Source: Victivallis lenta (lineage in GTDB: Bacteria > Verrucomicrobiota > Lentisphaeria > Victivallales > Victivallaceae). Taken from it: a DNA stretch of 64,000 nt. Made by a program: the position numbers and the translations under genes. The notes under the pieces were generated by a model. That model ran no database searches. It was not told the DNA's origin and worked only from the letters and a program-made list of their open reading frames with translations. This document shows, piece by piece, positions 8,470 through 16,695 of this stretch. Positions within the stretch are counted from its first letter, which is position 1, and the number at the start of each line of letters is the position of its first letter. The DNA lies in contig NZ_VUNS01000006.1 of NCBI RefSeq assembly GCF_009695545.1, positions 62,001-126,000 of the forward strand, in the 5' to 3' direction.

Positions 8470-9743
8470 ACCGCGATTACAAAAGCTTTTTCGGCGGTTC
8501 CGCCGCCGCGCTGGGAGGCGTCGTCGTTATCGGCGGCTGCAACTATCTGACACGCCGGATTCTGGCCGGATCGCTTTCTCTGGACCATTACGGCTTTTTT
8601 TACGGCATGTTTTCTTTCGTCGTTTTTGCGGTTTTCGTCGCCCGGCTCGGGACTACGGAGGCGACGGCTTACCTCCTGCCGCGGGCGATGGCGGAAAATA
8701 AGGAATGCGAAGCCCGTTCCCTGTTCAGCTGGATCGGCCGCTTCACGCTGGCCGCGACCTTTTGCCTGGTTTTGGCGGGGGCTCTGTTTTCGCCGTGGAT
8801 CGCCCGGCATCTGCTCGATTATCCGCCCGGAACCTTCTACTGGTGCCTGTTTCTGCCGTACGCGGTCATTACGGGAATCGACATGTTCACGATCGGCTGT
8901 TTGAACGGCATGCGTGAATTTCTGGTCAACAACCTGATTCAGAGCGGGAAGGCGGTGCTGCTTTTTCTGGCGGTCTGGCTGACTGCCGGAAGCTGGGGAA
9001 TCCTCTCTCCGATCCTGTTCTACAATTTGCTGTTCCTGATTTCGGCGCTGTCCGGTTTGCTGCATCTGCGGCGCAGGCGGGGATGGTCGCTGACCGTTCC
9101 GCCTGGGCCGGGAATGGCCGGGCGGGTTTTCCCGGTATCCGTATGGCTGGCGATGTTCGCGTTCGGAGATACGGTCGTCACGCACCTGAGCACGGTCAGC
9201 CTGGCCGTATTCTCGTCGCTGGAGGAGGTGGCGCTCTACAATATCGCGATGCCGGTCGCGCAGATCGTGAAGTCGCTGGTCGCGCTGTCGGTCGTGTTCG
9301 CTCCGGTGGCCACCGGGATGTTTGTGCGGGGGCAGTACCGCGATGTGCGGCGGCTCTGTCTGCTCGTCACCGGCCTGGAATTGCTGGCTTTCCCGTTTCT
9401 GGCACTGGTGCTTTGGCTGTTCGGCGATCAGATCATCACGCTCATGTTCGGCAGCCGCTTCATTCCGGCCCGGAATGCGATGGCCGTCATCACTTCGGCA
9501 ATGATATTCTGGGCGATCGCCCAGTTCAATATGACGGCGCTCAACGCGATGGGCAAGCAGCACTGGTCGGCGTGGATCACGCTGGCGGGTGCGTTGGCGG
9601 CCATATCCGGATTCTGCCTCTTCCTGCCGCGCGGCGGAGCTCTGGCCGCAGCCGTTGTTTCGGGCGGCGCCTGTGTCCTGTGGGCGGCGGTAAGCGGAGT
9701 CGTTCTCTTCCGTCACCTGGCCGGGAAGATCCGTCAGGCCTGA
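8466..9743 (+). CDS. Wzx-like polysaccharide flippase (MOP superfamily)
   Basis: 425 residues with about 12 membrane segments. The start SFFGGSAAALGGVVVIGGCNYLTRRILAG is typical of PST/Wzx proteins, which flip lipid-linked oligosaccharides across the inner membrane. Its ATG overlaps the preceding stop (ATGA). Its 3' end overlaps the convergent exonuclease gene by 10 bp. Together with the three preceding transferases it forms a small lipid-linked glycan assembly operon. Confidence 0.85.
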   Translation: MNRDYKSFFGGSAAALGGVVVIGGCNYLTRRILAGSLSLDHYGFFYGMFSFVVFAVFVARLGTTEATAYLLPRAMAENKECEARSLFSWIGRFTLAATFCLVLAGALFSPWIARHLLDYPPGTFYWCLFLPYAVITGIDMFTIGCLNGMREFLVNNLIQSGKAVLLFLAVWLTAGSWGILSPILFYNLLFLISALSGLLHLRRRRGWSLTVPPGPGMAGRVFPVSVWLAMFAFGDTVVTHLSTVSLAVFSSLEEVALYNIAMPVAQIVKSLVALSVVFAPVATGMFVRGQYRDVRRLCLLVTGLELLAFPFLALVLWLFGDQIITLMFGSRFIPARNAMAVITSAMIFWAIAQFNMTALNAMGKQHWSAWITLAGALAAISGFCLFLPRGGALAAAVVSGGACVLWAAVSGVVLFRHLAGKIRQA

Positions 9744-10285
9744 GGCGCGCTGCGGCGCAGCGCTTCGGTGAGGGCGATTTCAAGGACTTTGACGGTCCAC
9801 TCCACGTCGGCTCCGGCGCGGTGGGCGTTCATCCCCTTTTCGGACGGCAGCTGAAAATAGGCGCGCAGGCTCTGGAGGCTGTACGAGGGCAGCCCTGGAT
9901 GAGTTTTGCGCAGCAGGCGCAGCGAGTCGAGCGTCTTGCCGCTCCAGAGCGGCAGCCCGGTCCGGGCAAGGCTCTCCTGAAGAAAGCCGAGGTCGAAAAG
10001 CGCGTTGTGCGCGACGAGCGTGCTCTCCTCGGCCAGCTTCAGGAAACCGCGGACCGCTTCCTTGAAGCGCGGCGCGGTGCTGACCATCTCGTCTGAAATA
10101 TGGTGCACCGCAGTCGCGGCGGCCGGAATCGGCCGCCCGGGGTGGATCAGCGTCTGAAACCGCTGAAGCGTCCCGTCGGCTTCCACCCGGATCGCGGCAA
10201 GTTCCACGATCCGGTCGTTGGCGGGGCTCATTCCGGTGGTTTCGACGTCGAATACCGTGAACGGCCCGAGTTCGTGCCAGATCAA
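9734..10285 (-). CDS. DnaQ-like 3'-5' exonuclease (DEDDh)
   Basis: 183 residues counted from a TTG start at 10285 that overlaps the galE stop as TTGA; no ATG gives a complete domain. Exo I is VFDVETTG (Asp13, Glu15), Exo II is HNALFDLGFL (Asp98), and Exo III is HRAGADVEW (His155, Asp160), so all DEDDh residues are present. The family includes the DNA polymerase III epsilon subunit and stand-alone RNase T-like nucleases. No C-terminal tau- or alpha-binding region is evident, so it may be a free repair or proofreading nuclease. Confidence 0.85.
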   Translation of the reverse strand: MIWHELGPFTVFDVETTGMSPANDRIVELAAIRVEADGTLQRFQTLIHPGRPIPAAATAVHHISDEMVSTAPRFKEAVRGFLKLAEESTLVAHNALFDLGFLQESLARTGLPLWSGKTLDSLRLLRKTHPGLPSYSLQSLRAYFQLPSEKGMNAHRAGADVEWTVKVLEIALTEALRRSAPQA

Positions 10286-11256
10286 TTGCTGTACCCGTTC
10301 GGATGCTTGAGCTGCCACTTCCACGCCGATTCGATGATCTGCTCGGCGGATTCGTATTTCGGCTGCCACTTCAGCATCGATTTGATGCGGTCGCTGCAGG
10401 CGATGAGTTTGGCCGGGTCTCCGGGACGGCGCGGGGCGATCTCGAAGTTGACTTTCTTTCCGGTCACCTTTTCGGCCGCGTCGATGATCTCCTTCACCGA
10501 GAGACCGTTGCCGGTTCCGAGGTTGTAGTGGCCGCTCTCCGGGGCCGAGAGCGCGAGTTCGTGCGCCTGGGCGAGGTCGAGGATATGGATGTAATCGCGG
10601 ATGCAGGTGCCGTCCGCCGTCTCGTAGTCGTCGCCGTAGACCATGAGTTTCTCGCGCTTGCCGCGGATCGTCTGCAGGATGATCGGGATCAGGTGGCTTT
10701 CGGGACGGTGGTCCTCGCCGTATTTCTCCGACGCGCCGGCCGCGTTGAAGTAGCGCAGCGCGGCGTACTTCATGCCGTGGATTTCGCTGTACCATTTCAG
10801 GACCTTCTCGAAACAGAGCTTCGATTCGCCGTACGGATTGATCGGAATCTGCCGGTCGTTTTCGCGGATCGGAATCGACTCCGGCTGGCCGAAGGTCGCC
10901 GCGGTGCTCGAGAACACGAAATTCTTGACTCCGCCTTCGACCGCCGCGTCGGCGAGGTTGATGCCGGAGGCGAGGTTGTTGCGGAAGTATTTGGACGGAT
11001 TCTGCATTGATTCGCCGACCAGGCTGAAAGCCGCGAAGTGCATGACCGCGTCGAATTCGCCTTCGCGGCAGACCTTCTTGATGAGCTCGCGGTCGGCCAG
11101 GTTGCCGAGGATGAATTTCGCGCGCGGATCGACCGCCTCGCGGTGGCCCGTGATGAGCGCGTCGAAAATCGTGACTTCATAACCGCGGTCGAGCAGATAT
11201 TCGGAGCAGGCGCTGCCGATGTAACCCGCGCCGCCGGTGACCAGAACCTTTTTCAT
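10282..11256 (-). CDS. galE: UDP-glucose 4-epimerase
   Basis: 324 residues, the usual length. The NAD-binding GGAGYIGS lies at residues 8-15, and the catalytic pair of the extended SDR family is in PYGESK (Tyr142, Lys146), with SSTAATFG supplying the Ser/Thr. It interconverts UDP-glucose and UDP-galactose (cytoplasm, Leloir pathway and glycan precursors). The Shine-Dalgarno is AAAGG; the promoter lies at 11304-11332. The exonuclease gene follows with overlapping codons. Confidence 0.95.
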   Translation of the reverse strand: MKKVLVTGGAGYIGSACSEYLLDRGYEVTIFDALITGHREAVDPRAKFILGNLADRELIKKVCREGEFDAVMHFAAFSLVGESMQNPSKYFRNNLASGINLADAAVEGGVKNFVFSSTAATFGQPESIPIRENDRQIPINPYGESKLCFEKVLKWYSEIHGMKYAALRYFNAAGASEKYGEDHRPESHLIPIILQTIRGKREKLMVYGDDYETADGTCIRDYIHILDLAQAHELALSAPESGHYNLGTGNGLSVKEIIDAAEKVTGKKVNFEIAPRRPGDPAKLIACSDRIKSMLKWQPKYESAEQIIESAWKWQLKHPNGYSN

Positions 11257-11303
11257 GATCTCGCCTTTCTGAATGGAATGATGTAAGAAAAAGCTCAGTC
11301 TTA

Positions 11304-11332
11304 AAAATACAGCAAAACAGCCGGAATTTCAA
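11304..11332 (-). promoter_or_regulatory. Sigma70-like promoter of galE
   Basis: Minus strand TTGAAA (11332-11327), a 17-bp spacer and TATTTT (11309-11304). Confidence 0.6.
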
Positions 11333-11447
11333 GTCGTTCGGGTGAAAAGGAGCGAAAGTGTCCGGTTTGTCCGCCCGGAAATCCGGTCCGGACAGCGGCT
11401 GTGCTGCCGGATTCGCCGTTTTTTTCGTTTTTTTGTTGCTGCCGCCC

Positions 11448-11476
11448 TTGACAAAGCGGTGCGGATCGGCCATAAT
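11448..11476 (+). promoter_or_regulatory. Sigma70-like promoter of the LacI gene
   Basis: TTGACA (11448-11453), a 17-bp spacer, CATAAT (11471-11476). The predicted start near 11483 lies inside the palindrome TATACGTATA. Confidence 0.7.
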
Positions 11477-11477
11477 A

Positions 11478-11497
11478 TATACGTATAAGCAAAAGAG
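11478..11497 (+). promoter_or_regulatory. Candidate operator, copy 1
   Basis: A perfect 10-bp palindrome TATACGTATA followed by AGCAAAAGAG. The same 20-bp block recurs at 12491 with 18 of 20 identical bases. Its position on the transcription start of the LacI gene suggests autorepression. Confidence 0.6.
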
Positions 11498-11503
11498 AGG
11501 CCC

Positions 11504-12472
11504 ATGACCCAGAAGGAAATCGCAAAACTGCTGAACGTGTCGCAGCCGACCGTTTCGATGGCCCTGAATGGGTCGGAACGGATCAGCCGGGAGCTGCGTG
11601 ACGCGGTGCGGAAACTCGCCGACCGTTCGGGCTACCGGCCGAACCTGGCCGGGCAGCTGCTGCGGCAGGGGCGCAGCAATGTGGTCGGCGCGGTGTTTCC
11701 TTCGCTGACCAACAATTTTTTTGCGGAACTGTTTCAGGAGCTTCAGAATCAGTTGATTCCGCACGGTTATCTGCTCTATCTGGTTCAGCCCGGCGCGGAT
11801 GGGGAGCTTCCGGCAGCCGCGGAGTGTCTGCGGCGGATGCAGGCCGCCGGCGTTATTGCGATCGGGAGCGCCGCGGAGTCGCTGCTCCGATTGAAGGAGG
11901 ACGGAATCGCGCTCGTGCTCTATGGCGGCGACTCCCGGCTGGAACTCGGCGTGAGTCAGGTGCTGCCGGACCGCTACGCTGCCGGGCGGGAGGCCGTCCG
12001 CCACCTGCTTGCCGCCGGGCGGCGGCGGATCGCGTTTCTCGGCATGAAGAATCCGCAGGAGCCCCGCTGCCGGGCCTATCTCGACGTTCTTGCGGAGGCC
12101 GGGCTTGAGCCGTTGACGCTCCGGGCCGGGGAGGACGGCGATTCGCCTGAAGCCGGCTGCCGGCTCATGCGGGAGCTGCTGTTCTCCCGCCCCGATACGG
12201 ATGCGGTCTTCATGCACAACGACGAGCTGGCGGTCGGGGCGCTCCGGGCTGCGCTGCAGCTGGGGCGGAAGGTGCCGGAGGAGCTGGCGGTTTTCGGGTT
12301 CGACAGCATCGGGACCGGCCGTTATCTGAGTCCCGCGCTGACTTCGGTCGAACAGCCGCGGCGGGAGATCGCCGCCGCTCTGGTGGCGGAACTGCTCGCC
12401 ACGCTGGCCGATCCGGCGCACTGCCGCTTTGTCCCGGTCGCCTGCCGTCTGGTGATCCGGGAGTCGGCATGA
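11504..12472 (+). CDS. LacI-family transcriptional regulator
   Basis: 322 residues. An N-terminal helix-turn-helix (QKEIAKLLNVSQPTVSMALNG) and hinge helix are followed by a periplasmic-binding-protein-like domain (VVGAVFPSLTNNFFAEL, then HNDELAVGALRAAL and ELAVFGFDSI). It would bind a sugar-like effector and repress nearby genes. The start ATG 11504 follows AGAGAGG. The repeated operator-like block sits before this gene and before the next gene, so it probably controls both. Confidence 0.92.
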   Translation: MTQKEIAKLLNVSQPTVSMALNGSERISRELRDAVRKLADRSGYRPNLAGQLLRQGRSNVVGAVFPSLTNNFFAELFQELQNQLIPHGYLLYLVQPGADGELPAAAECLRRMQAAGVIAIGSAAESLLRLKEDGIALVLYGGDSRLELGVSQVLPDRYAAGREAVRHLLAAGRRRIAFLGMKNPQEPRCRAYLDVLAEAGLEPLTLRAGEDGDSPEAGCRLMRELLFSRPDTDAVFMHNDELAVGALRAALQLGRKVPEELAVFGFDSIGTGRYLSPALTSVEQPRREIAAALVAELLATLADPAHCRFVPVACRLVIRESA

Positions 12473-12490
12473 TTTTTTTGAACTTTTATC

Positions 12491-12510
12491 TATACGTATC
12501 AGCAAAAAAG
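12491..12510 (+). promoter_or_regulatory. Candidate operator, copy 2
   Basis: TATACGTAT followed by CAGCAAAAAAG, 18 of 20 bases identical to the block at 11478, located 15 nt before the next gene. No convincing separate promoter is seen here, so it may act on a weak promoter or as a roadblock. Confidence 0.5.
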
Positions 12511-12524
12511 AATGAGGGAGCGGC

Positions 12525-13727
12525 ATGGGCATTCACGCGAATTACGAATGGAGGAAGATTTCCCCGGACGGCGTCAGTTGTTTTTTCGGCTATTACGACC
12601 GCAACCCGTGGAATCTGGCGCAGTCGCTGCACCTTGCGATGCGGATTCCGCAGGAGGAGCGCCTGCCGTTCCCCGGCGAGACGGCTGAAATCGGCGTGAT
12701 CGGCGAAGACGGCTACGAGCCGCTCGTGACGACGCGCGCCTGGTGCCATCAGCAGGGATGCATGGAGCTTTTTCTGCCGCGCCGCCCGGACTGCTTCATC
12801 TACAACGACTACGACCTGGACGACCGGAAGCTGGTCGCCCGGATCTTCCGTCTCGGCTCCGGCGTGGTCGGCCGTTATGAACTGCCGATCTATGCGATCA
12901 CGCCGGACGGCCGTTACGGCGTGTCGCTGAATTTCAACCGGATTCCGCGCCGGGGCTACAGCTATGCCGATGCGGCGCTTCCGGAGGAGCCGCACCCGGC
13001 CGATCCCGATGCCGACGGTCTCCGGCTCATCGATCTCGACAGCGGGGAGGAGAAGCTCATCGTCAGCTACCGGACCATGATCGAGCGTCATCCGTACGCT
13101 TACAGCATCGGGAACCGGCACATCTGGCTGAATCACGCGATTTTCAACTGCGATTCGAGCCGGGTGCTCTGGCTTTTCCGCCAGTGCGACGATCCGCACG
13201 ACATGCGCAAAGGGTGGATGACCTTCCTGTATACGAGCTCGCTTTCCGGCGGGGACGCGGCGTGCATCCTGCCCGAAGTCTACTGGAAGGGCCGGATTTC
13301 GCACCAGATCTGGGGACGGACGCCGCATGAGATCCTGGTCGATGCGAACTGGTCCGGCGACGGCAGCGGCGCAGTCGTATTCGACGAAAGCCGCTGCCCG
13401 TTCCATGCGGAGCGGCTGTCGCGCGGACACGGCAGGGCCTCCCACATGGTCTGTTCGCCGGACGGGCGGTATATCCTCTCCGACAGCTATCCGCAGGACG
13501 GCCTTCAGACGCTGATCCTGATCGATGCGGAGAGCGGCCGCTTCGAAACGCTCGGAACCTTCCGCCACCGGCAGCCGGAAAGCGCGCCGGACGATGTCCG
13601 CTGCGACCTGCATCCGCGCTGGAGTCCGGACGGACGGGTCGTCACGGTCGACTCGATCCACGACGGCCGCCGCGGCATCTGGCTTCTCGAACTCGCTCCG
13701 GCTCTGGAGAAGCTCTCCGGACAGTGA
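12525..13727 (+). CDS. Beta-propeller protein, oligogalacturonate-lyase (PL22)-like in layout
   Basis: 400 residues, no signal peptide. Several WD40/TolB-like blades carry the SPDGR turn: ITPDGRYGVSLNF, CSPDGRYILSDSYP and HPRWSPDGRVVTVDS. His-rich spots (SIGNRHIWLNHA, GRISHQIWG, ASHM) are spaced like the metal-binding blades of oligogalacturonide lyases, but I cannot confirm homology. It follows the LacI gene by 52 nt and carries a second operator copy, so it likely acts on an oligosaccharide sensed by that regulator. Alternatively it is a non-enzymatic propeller. Confidence 0.6.
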   Translation: MGIHANYEWRKISPDGVSCFFGYYDRNPWNLAQSLHLAMRIPQEERLPFPGETAEIGVIGEDGYEPLVTTRAWCHQQGCMELFLPRRPDCFIYNDYDLDDRKLVARIFRLGSGVVGRYELPIYAITPDGRYGVSLNFNRIPRRGYSYADAALPEEPHPADPDADGLRLIDLDSGEEKLIVSYRTMIERHPYAYSIGNRHIWLNHAIFNCDSSRVLWLFRQCDDPHDMRKGWMTFLYTSSLSGGDAACILPEVYWKGRISHQIWGRTPHEILVDANWSGDGSGAVVFDESRCPFHAERLSRGHGRASHMVCSPDGRYILSDSYPQDGLQTLILIDAESGRFETLGTFRHRQPESAPDDVRCDLHPRWSPDGRVVTVDSIHDGRRGIWLLELAPALEKLSGQ

Positions 13728-13754
13728 AAAATCGCATTTTTTCAGGCGGCGGAC

Positions 13755-13782
13755 TTGAAAAATCGCAAACTTGGGGTATTTT
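13755..13782 (+). promoter_or_regulatory. Sigma70-like promoter of rpsT
   Basis: TTGAAA (13755-13760), a 16-bp spacer, TATTTT (13777-13782), giving a short leader before ATG 13856. Confidence 0.5.
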
Positions 13783-13855
13783 AGTTTACTCATGCTCAGT
13801 AAGATTATGCATTCATTTACAATAGGCTTTAAAACCAAGTAGAGAGAACAGAAAA

Positions 13856-14122
13856 ATGGCTCACACCAAATCCGCCGTCAAGCGTCTGCGCACCAGTCAG
13901 CAGGCCAATCTCCGCAACCGTATGCGCACCAGTGAACTCAAGACGATCGAAAAGAAGCTGCGCGCCGCCGTCGCCGAAGGCAATGCCGCCGCCGCCGCCG
14001 AGCTCGGCAAGACCTTTGCGAGCCGTCTCGACAAGGCCGCGAAGGTCGGCACGATCCACGCGAACCGCGTCGCGAACAAGAAGTCGCAGCTCGACAAGCT
14101 CCTGAACTCGCTGGCCAAATAA
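13856..14122 (+). CDS. rpsT: 30S ribosomal protein S20
   Basis: 88 residues, the usual size. The start MAHTKSAVKRLRTSQQANLRNR and the C-terminal TIHANRVANKKSQLDKLLNSL are diagnostic of bS20, a helical protein that binds 16S rRNA early in 30S assembly. It is a single-gene unit with its own promoter and a strong terminator 20 nt after the stop. Confidence 0.97.
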   Translation: MAHTKSAVKRLRTSQQANLRNRMRTSELKTIEKKLRAAVAEGNAAAAAELGKTFASRLDKAAKVGTIHANRVANKKSQLDKLLNSLAK

Positions 14123-14142
14123 GCGCGGTTTCCGGGAGGAAG

Positions 14143-14179
14143 GGCGTTCCGCTCCGACAAGGGCAGCGGGACGCCTTTT
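14143..14179 (+). terminator. Intrinsic terminator of rpsT
   Basis: Stem GGCGTTCCGCT (14143-14153) pairs with AGCGGGACGCC (14165-14175) with one G-U pair, followed by TTTT. Confidence 0.75.
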
Positions 14180-14203
14180 CGTTTTCAGGGAGGTTTTCCG
14201 GCC

Positions 14204-15127
14204 ATGATGTATCAGGTTTTTCTCTCGATTCTCGAAACGTTCATCGTCTTCGGCTTCGGCGCGCTGGCCTGGAAGCTCAGGATGATCGAAACCGGTGATC
14301 TGGACAAGCTGTCGCGGCTCACGCTCGACATGTTCTTTCCGATGCTGACCTTTTCGACCATCACGCGCACGTTCGACCCGAACCGGCTGACCGAGCTCTG
14401 GGTCATGCCGCTGCTCGGCATTGCGCTCATGCTGTTCGGCGCCGGCGCCGGCTGGGTGTTCAAGCGGCTCATGAAGTCGAAGGGACACGGGCGCGAGGGG
14501 ACGTTCCATCACATCTGCGCCATCAACAACTATGTGTTCCTGCCGATCATCGTGCTGCAGAACATCTACGGCGAACGGCACGTCGCGCTGCTGCTCCTGA
14601 TGAATGTCGGCTCGACCATCGGCTTCTGGACGATCGGGGTACTGACGCTGACCGGAGGCGGTTCGCTCTCCAAAACCATGAAGAGCATTTTTTCGATCAA
14701 CGTCGCGGCGGTGGCCGCGGCGCTCCTTGTGTCGTTCCTGCACATTCCGCTGCCGGAGGCGCTGAATTACACATTCCAGTATCTCGGCAACATCACCGTG
14801 CCGCTGATGCTCGTCGTCATCGGCGTGGCGCTGGTCGGCTGCTTCCGGGGAATGCTCGAGAACTGGTACGACATGCTGCTGCTGTCGGTTGTGCGCCTGG
14901 TGCTGATCCCGGTTGCGCTGCTTCTGCTGCTCCGGCTCCTGCCGCTGCCGGAGGAGGCGTATCAGGTCGCGGCGGTCGTTGCATTGATGCCGGCTGCGTC
15001 GAGCTCGGTGCTGATCGCCAAGCGCTACGGCGGCGACCCGGATTTCGCCGGGCGGGCGATCATCCTGACCACACTTTTCTCGCTCGGAACGATCCCGCTC
15101 CTGATGGCGCTGTTTCTGCCGGCGTGA
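14204..15127 (+). CDS. AEC family (auxin efflux carrier-like) transporter
   Basis: 307 residues, ten membrane segments in two sets of five. The opening ILETFIVFGFGALAWKL and the later VPLMLVVIGVAL and ALMPAASSSVLIAKRYGG are characteristic of bacterial AEC (MleP/auxin carrier) transporters, which export or exchange small organic acids. The start ATG 14204 follows GGGAGG. It lies immediately after the rpsT terminator; no clear promoter of its own was found. Confidence 0.88.
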   Translation: MMYQVFLSILETFIVFGFGALAWKLRMIETGDLDKLSRLTLDMFFPMLTFSTITRTFDPNRLTELWVMPLLGIALMLFGAGAGWVFKRLMKSKGHGREGTFHHICAINNYVFLPIIVLQNIYGERHVALLLLMNVGSTIGFWTIGVLTLTGGGSLSKTMKSIFSINVAAVAAALLVSFLHIPLPEALNYTFQYLGNITVPLMLVVIGVALVGCFRGMLENWYDMLLLSVVRLVLIPVALLLLLRLLPLPEEAYQVAAVVALMPAASSSVLIAKRYGGDPDFAGRAIILTTLFSLGTIPLLMALFLPA

Positions 15128-15151
15128 ATTCCGCCGACGGGTGAGCGAAGG

Positions 15152-15186
15152 AGTGCCGGAAGAGGCGCTTTCCCCTCTTCGGCACT
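15152..15186. terminator. Hairpin between convergent genes
   Basis: AGTGCCGGAAGAGG pairs with CCTCTTCGGCACT around a short loop (one bulge). There is no U tract on either strand; probably a bidirectional transcript end for the AEC and uxaA genes. Confidence 0.45.
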
Positions 15187-15200
15187 TGCGGGATTGCAGC

Positions 15201-16694
15201 TTACAGCGTGACCCCGTCCTTGAAAATCGCGATTTCGCGGTAGCCGTGGGTTTCGTTGCGCGCTTCAACCTCGCCTGAGGCGAGACGGACCACGTAATCG
15301 AACAGTTCCAGGCCGAGTTCATCGAGGGTTCCGTGCCCCTTGACCAGACGGCCCGCGTCGAAATCGATCCAGTTCGGCTTGCGCTCGGCCAGCTCCGTGT
15401 TGGTCGAGATCTTGACGGTCGGGACCGGTCCGCCGAACGGCGTGCCGCGCCCGGTGCTGAACAGCACGAGCTGCGCGCCGGCCGCCGCGAGAACCGTCAC
15501 GGCGACCATGTCGTTGCCGGGGCCGGTCAGCAGATTCAGCCCCGGCGTGTGGAGCGCTTCGCCGTAATCGAGCACGTCCGTGACCTGCGACGTGCCGCCT
15601 TTCTGGGTGCAGCCGAGCGATTTTTCCTCCAGCGTCGAGATGCCGCCCGCCTTGTTGCCGGGGGAGGGGTTCTCGTAGACGACCTGATTGTGCCGGATGA
15701 AGTAGTCCTTGAAACCGTTCACCATCGCCGCCGCGCGGCGGAAGGTCTCCTCATCCCGGCAGCGGTTGAAGAGCAGCGTTTCGGCGCCGAACATTTCGGG
15801 GACTTCGGTCAGCACGGTCGTGCCGCCCGCCGCGACGAGCAGGTCCGAGAAACGGCCGATGAGCGGGTTCGCCGTGATGCCGGAGAGCCCGTCCGAGCCG
15901 CCGCACTTGAGCCCGACCTTCAGCTCCGAAACCGGAACCGCTTCGCGCCGGAAGCGCTTCGCGTTTTCCGCGAGTTCGGATAAATGCGCGAGCCCCTGTT
16001 CATATTCGCTGCCGTCGTCCTGCGCTTTGAGGAAACGGACGCGGGTTTCGTCATAGCTGCCGAGCCGTTCGCGGAAGCTTTCGAGCGTGTTGTTCTCGCA
16101 CCCGAGCGCGACTACCAGCACGCCGCCCGCGTTCGGATGCTTCACGAGCGCGGCCAGCAGATTCGCGGTCGTTTCATGGTCGCCGCCGAGCTGCGAGCAG
16201 CCGTACGGGTGCGGGAAGGCGCAGCAGCGCGTTCCGTTCTGCCGCTCGAAATCTCGCGCGAGGTTTTCGGCGAGCTTGTTCACGCAGCCGACCGTCGGGA
16301 TGATCCAGAGGTCGTTGCGGATTCCGACCGTGCCGTCGGCGCGGCGGTAGCCGAAGAAGGTGCGCCCTTTTTCCGCCTCCGGCAGAGGCGAGGGCGGCAG
16401 CGGGCGGTAGGCGTATTCGAGTTCGCCCGAGAGGTTCGTCCTGAGGTTATGGGTGTGAACGAAGCTCCCGGGAGGAATGTCGGCTGTCGCGTGCCCGATC
16501 GGCATGTCGTATTTGACGACCGCTTCGCCTGCCCGGATCGGACGGAGGGCGAATTTGTGTCCGCGCCCGACCGGTTCCCGGAGCGTGACCGCCGCGCCGT
16601 CGACGGCCGGACTCTCCCCGGCGGCGAGGTCGGCAAGCGCGACGGCGACGTTGTCGGTCCGCCCGATCTTCAGATAGCGCGGGAGTTCGCTCAT
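15201..16694 (-). CDS. uxaA: Altronate dehydratase
   Basis: 497 residues. The N-terminal SAF-like segment (residues ~1-95: DNVAVALADLAAG, HKFALRPI) is followed by the large catalytic UxaA domain with GYRRADGTVGIRND, a Cys-rich CGGSDGLSGITANP and GCTQKGGTSQVTDV. It dehydrates D-altronate to 2-keto-3-deoxygluconate using Fe2+ in the galacturonate pathway. The longer upstream frame is antisense noise: ATG 16694 starts 1 nt after the uxaB stop, giving a tight uxaB-uxaA operon. Confidence 0.93.
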   Translation of the reverse strand: MSELPRYLKIGRTDNVAVALADLAAGESPAVDGAAVTLREPVGRGHKFALRPIRAGEAVVKYDMPIGHATADIPPGSFVHTHNLRTNLSGELEYAYRPLPPSPLPEAEKGRTFFGYRRADGTVGIRNDLWIIPTVGCVNKLAENLARDFERQNGTRCCAFPHPYGCSQLGGDHETTANLLAALVKHPNAGGVLVVALGCENNTLESFRERLGSYDETRVRFLKAQDDGSEYEQGLAHLSELAENAKRFRREAVPVSELKVGLKCGGSDGLSGITANPLIGRFSDLLVAAGGTTVLTEVPEMFGAETLLFNRCRDEETFRRAAAMVNGFKDYFIRHNQVVYENPSPGNKAGGISTLEEKSLGCTQKGGTSQVTDVLDYGEALHTPGLNLLTGPGNDMVAVTVLAAAGAQLVLFSTGRGTPFGGPVPTVKISTNTELAERKPNWIDFDAGRLVKGHGTLDELGLELFDYVVRLASGEVEARNETHGYREIAIFKDGVTL

Positions 16695-16695
16695 G

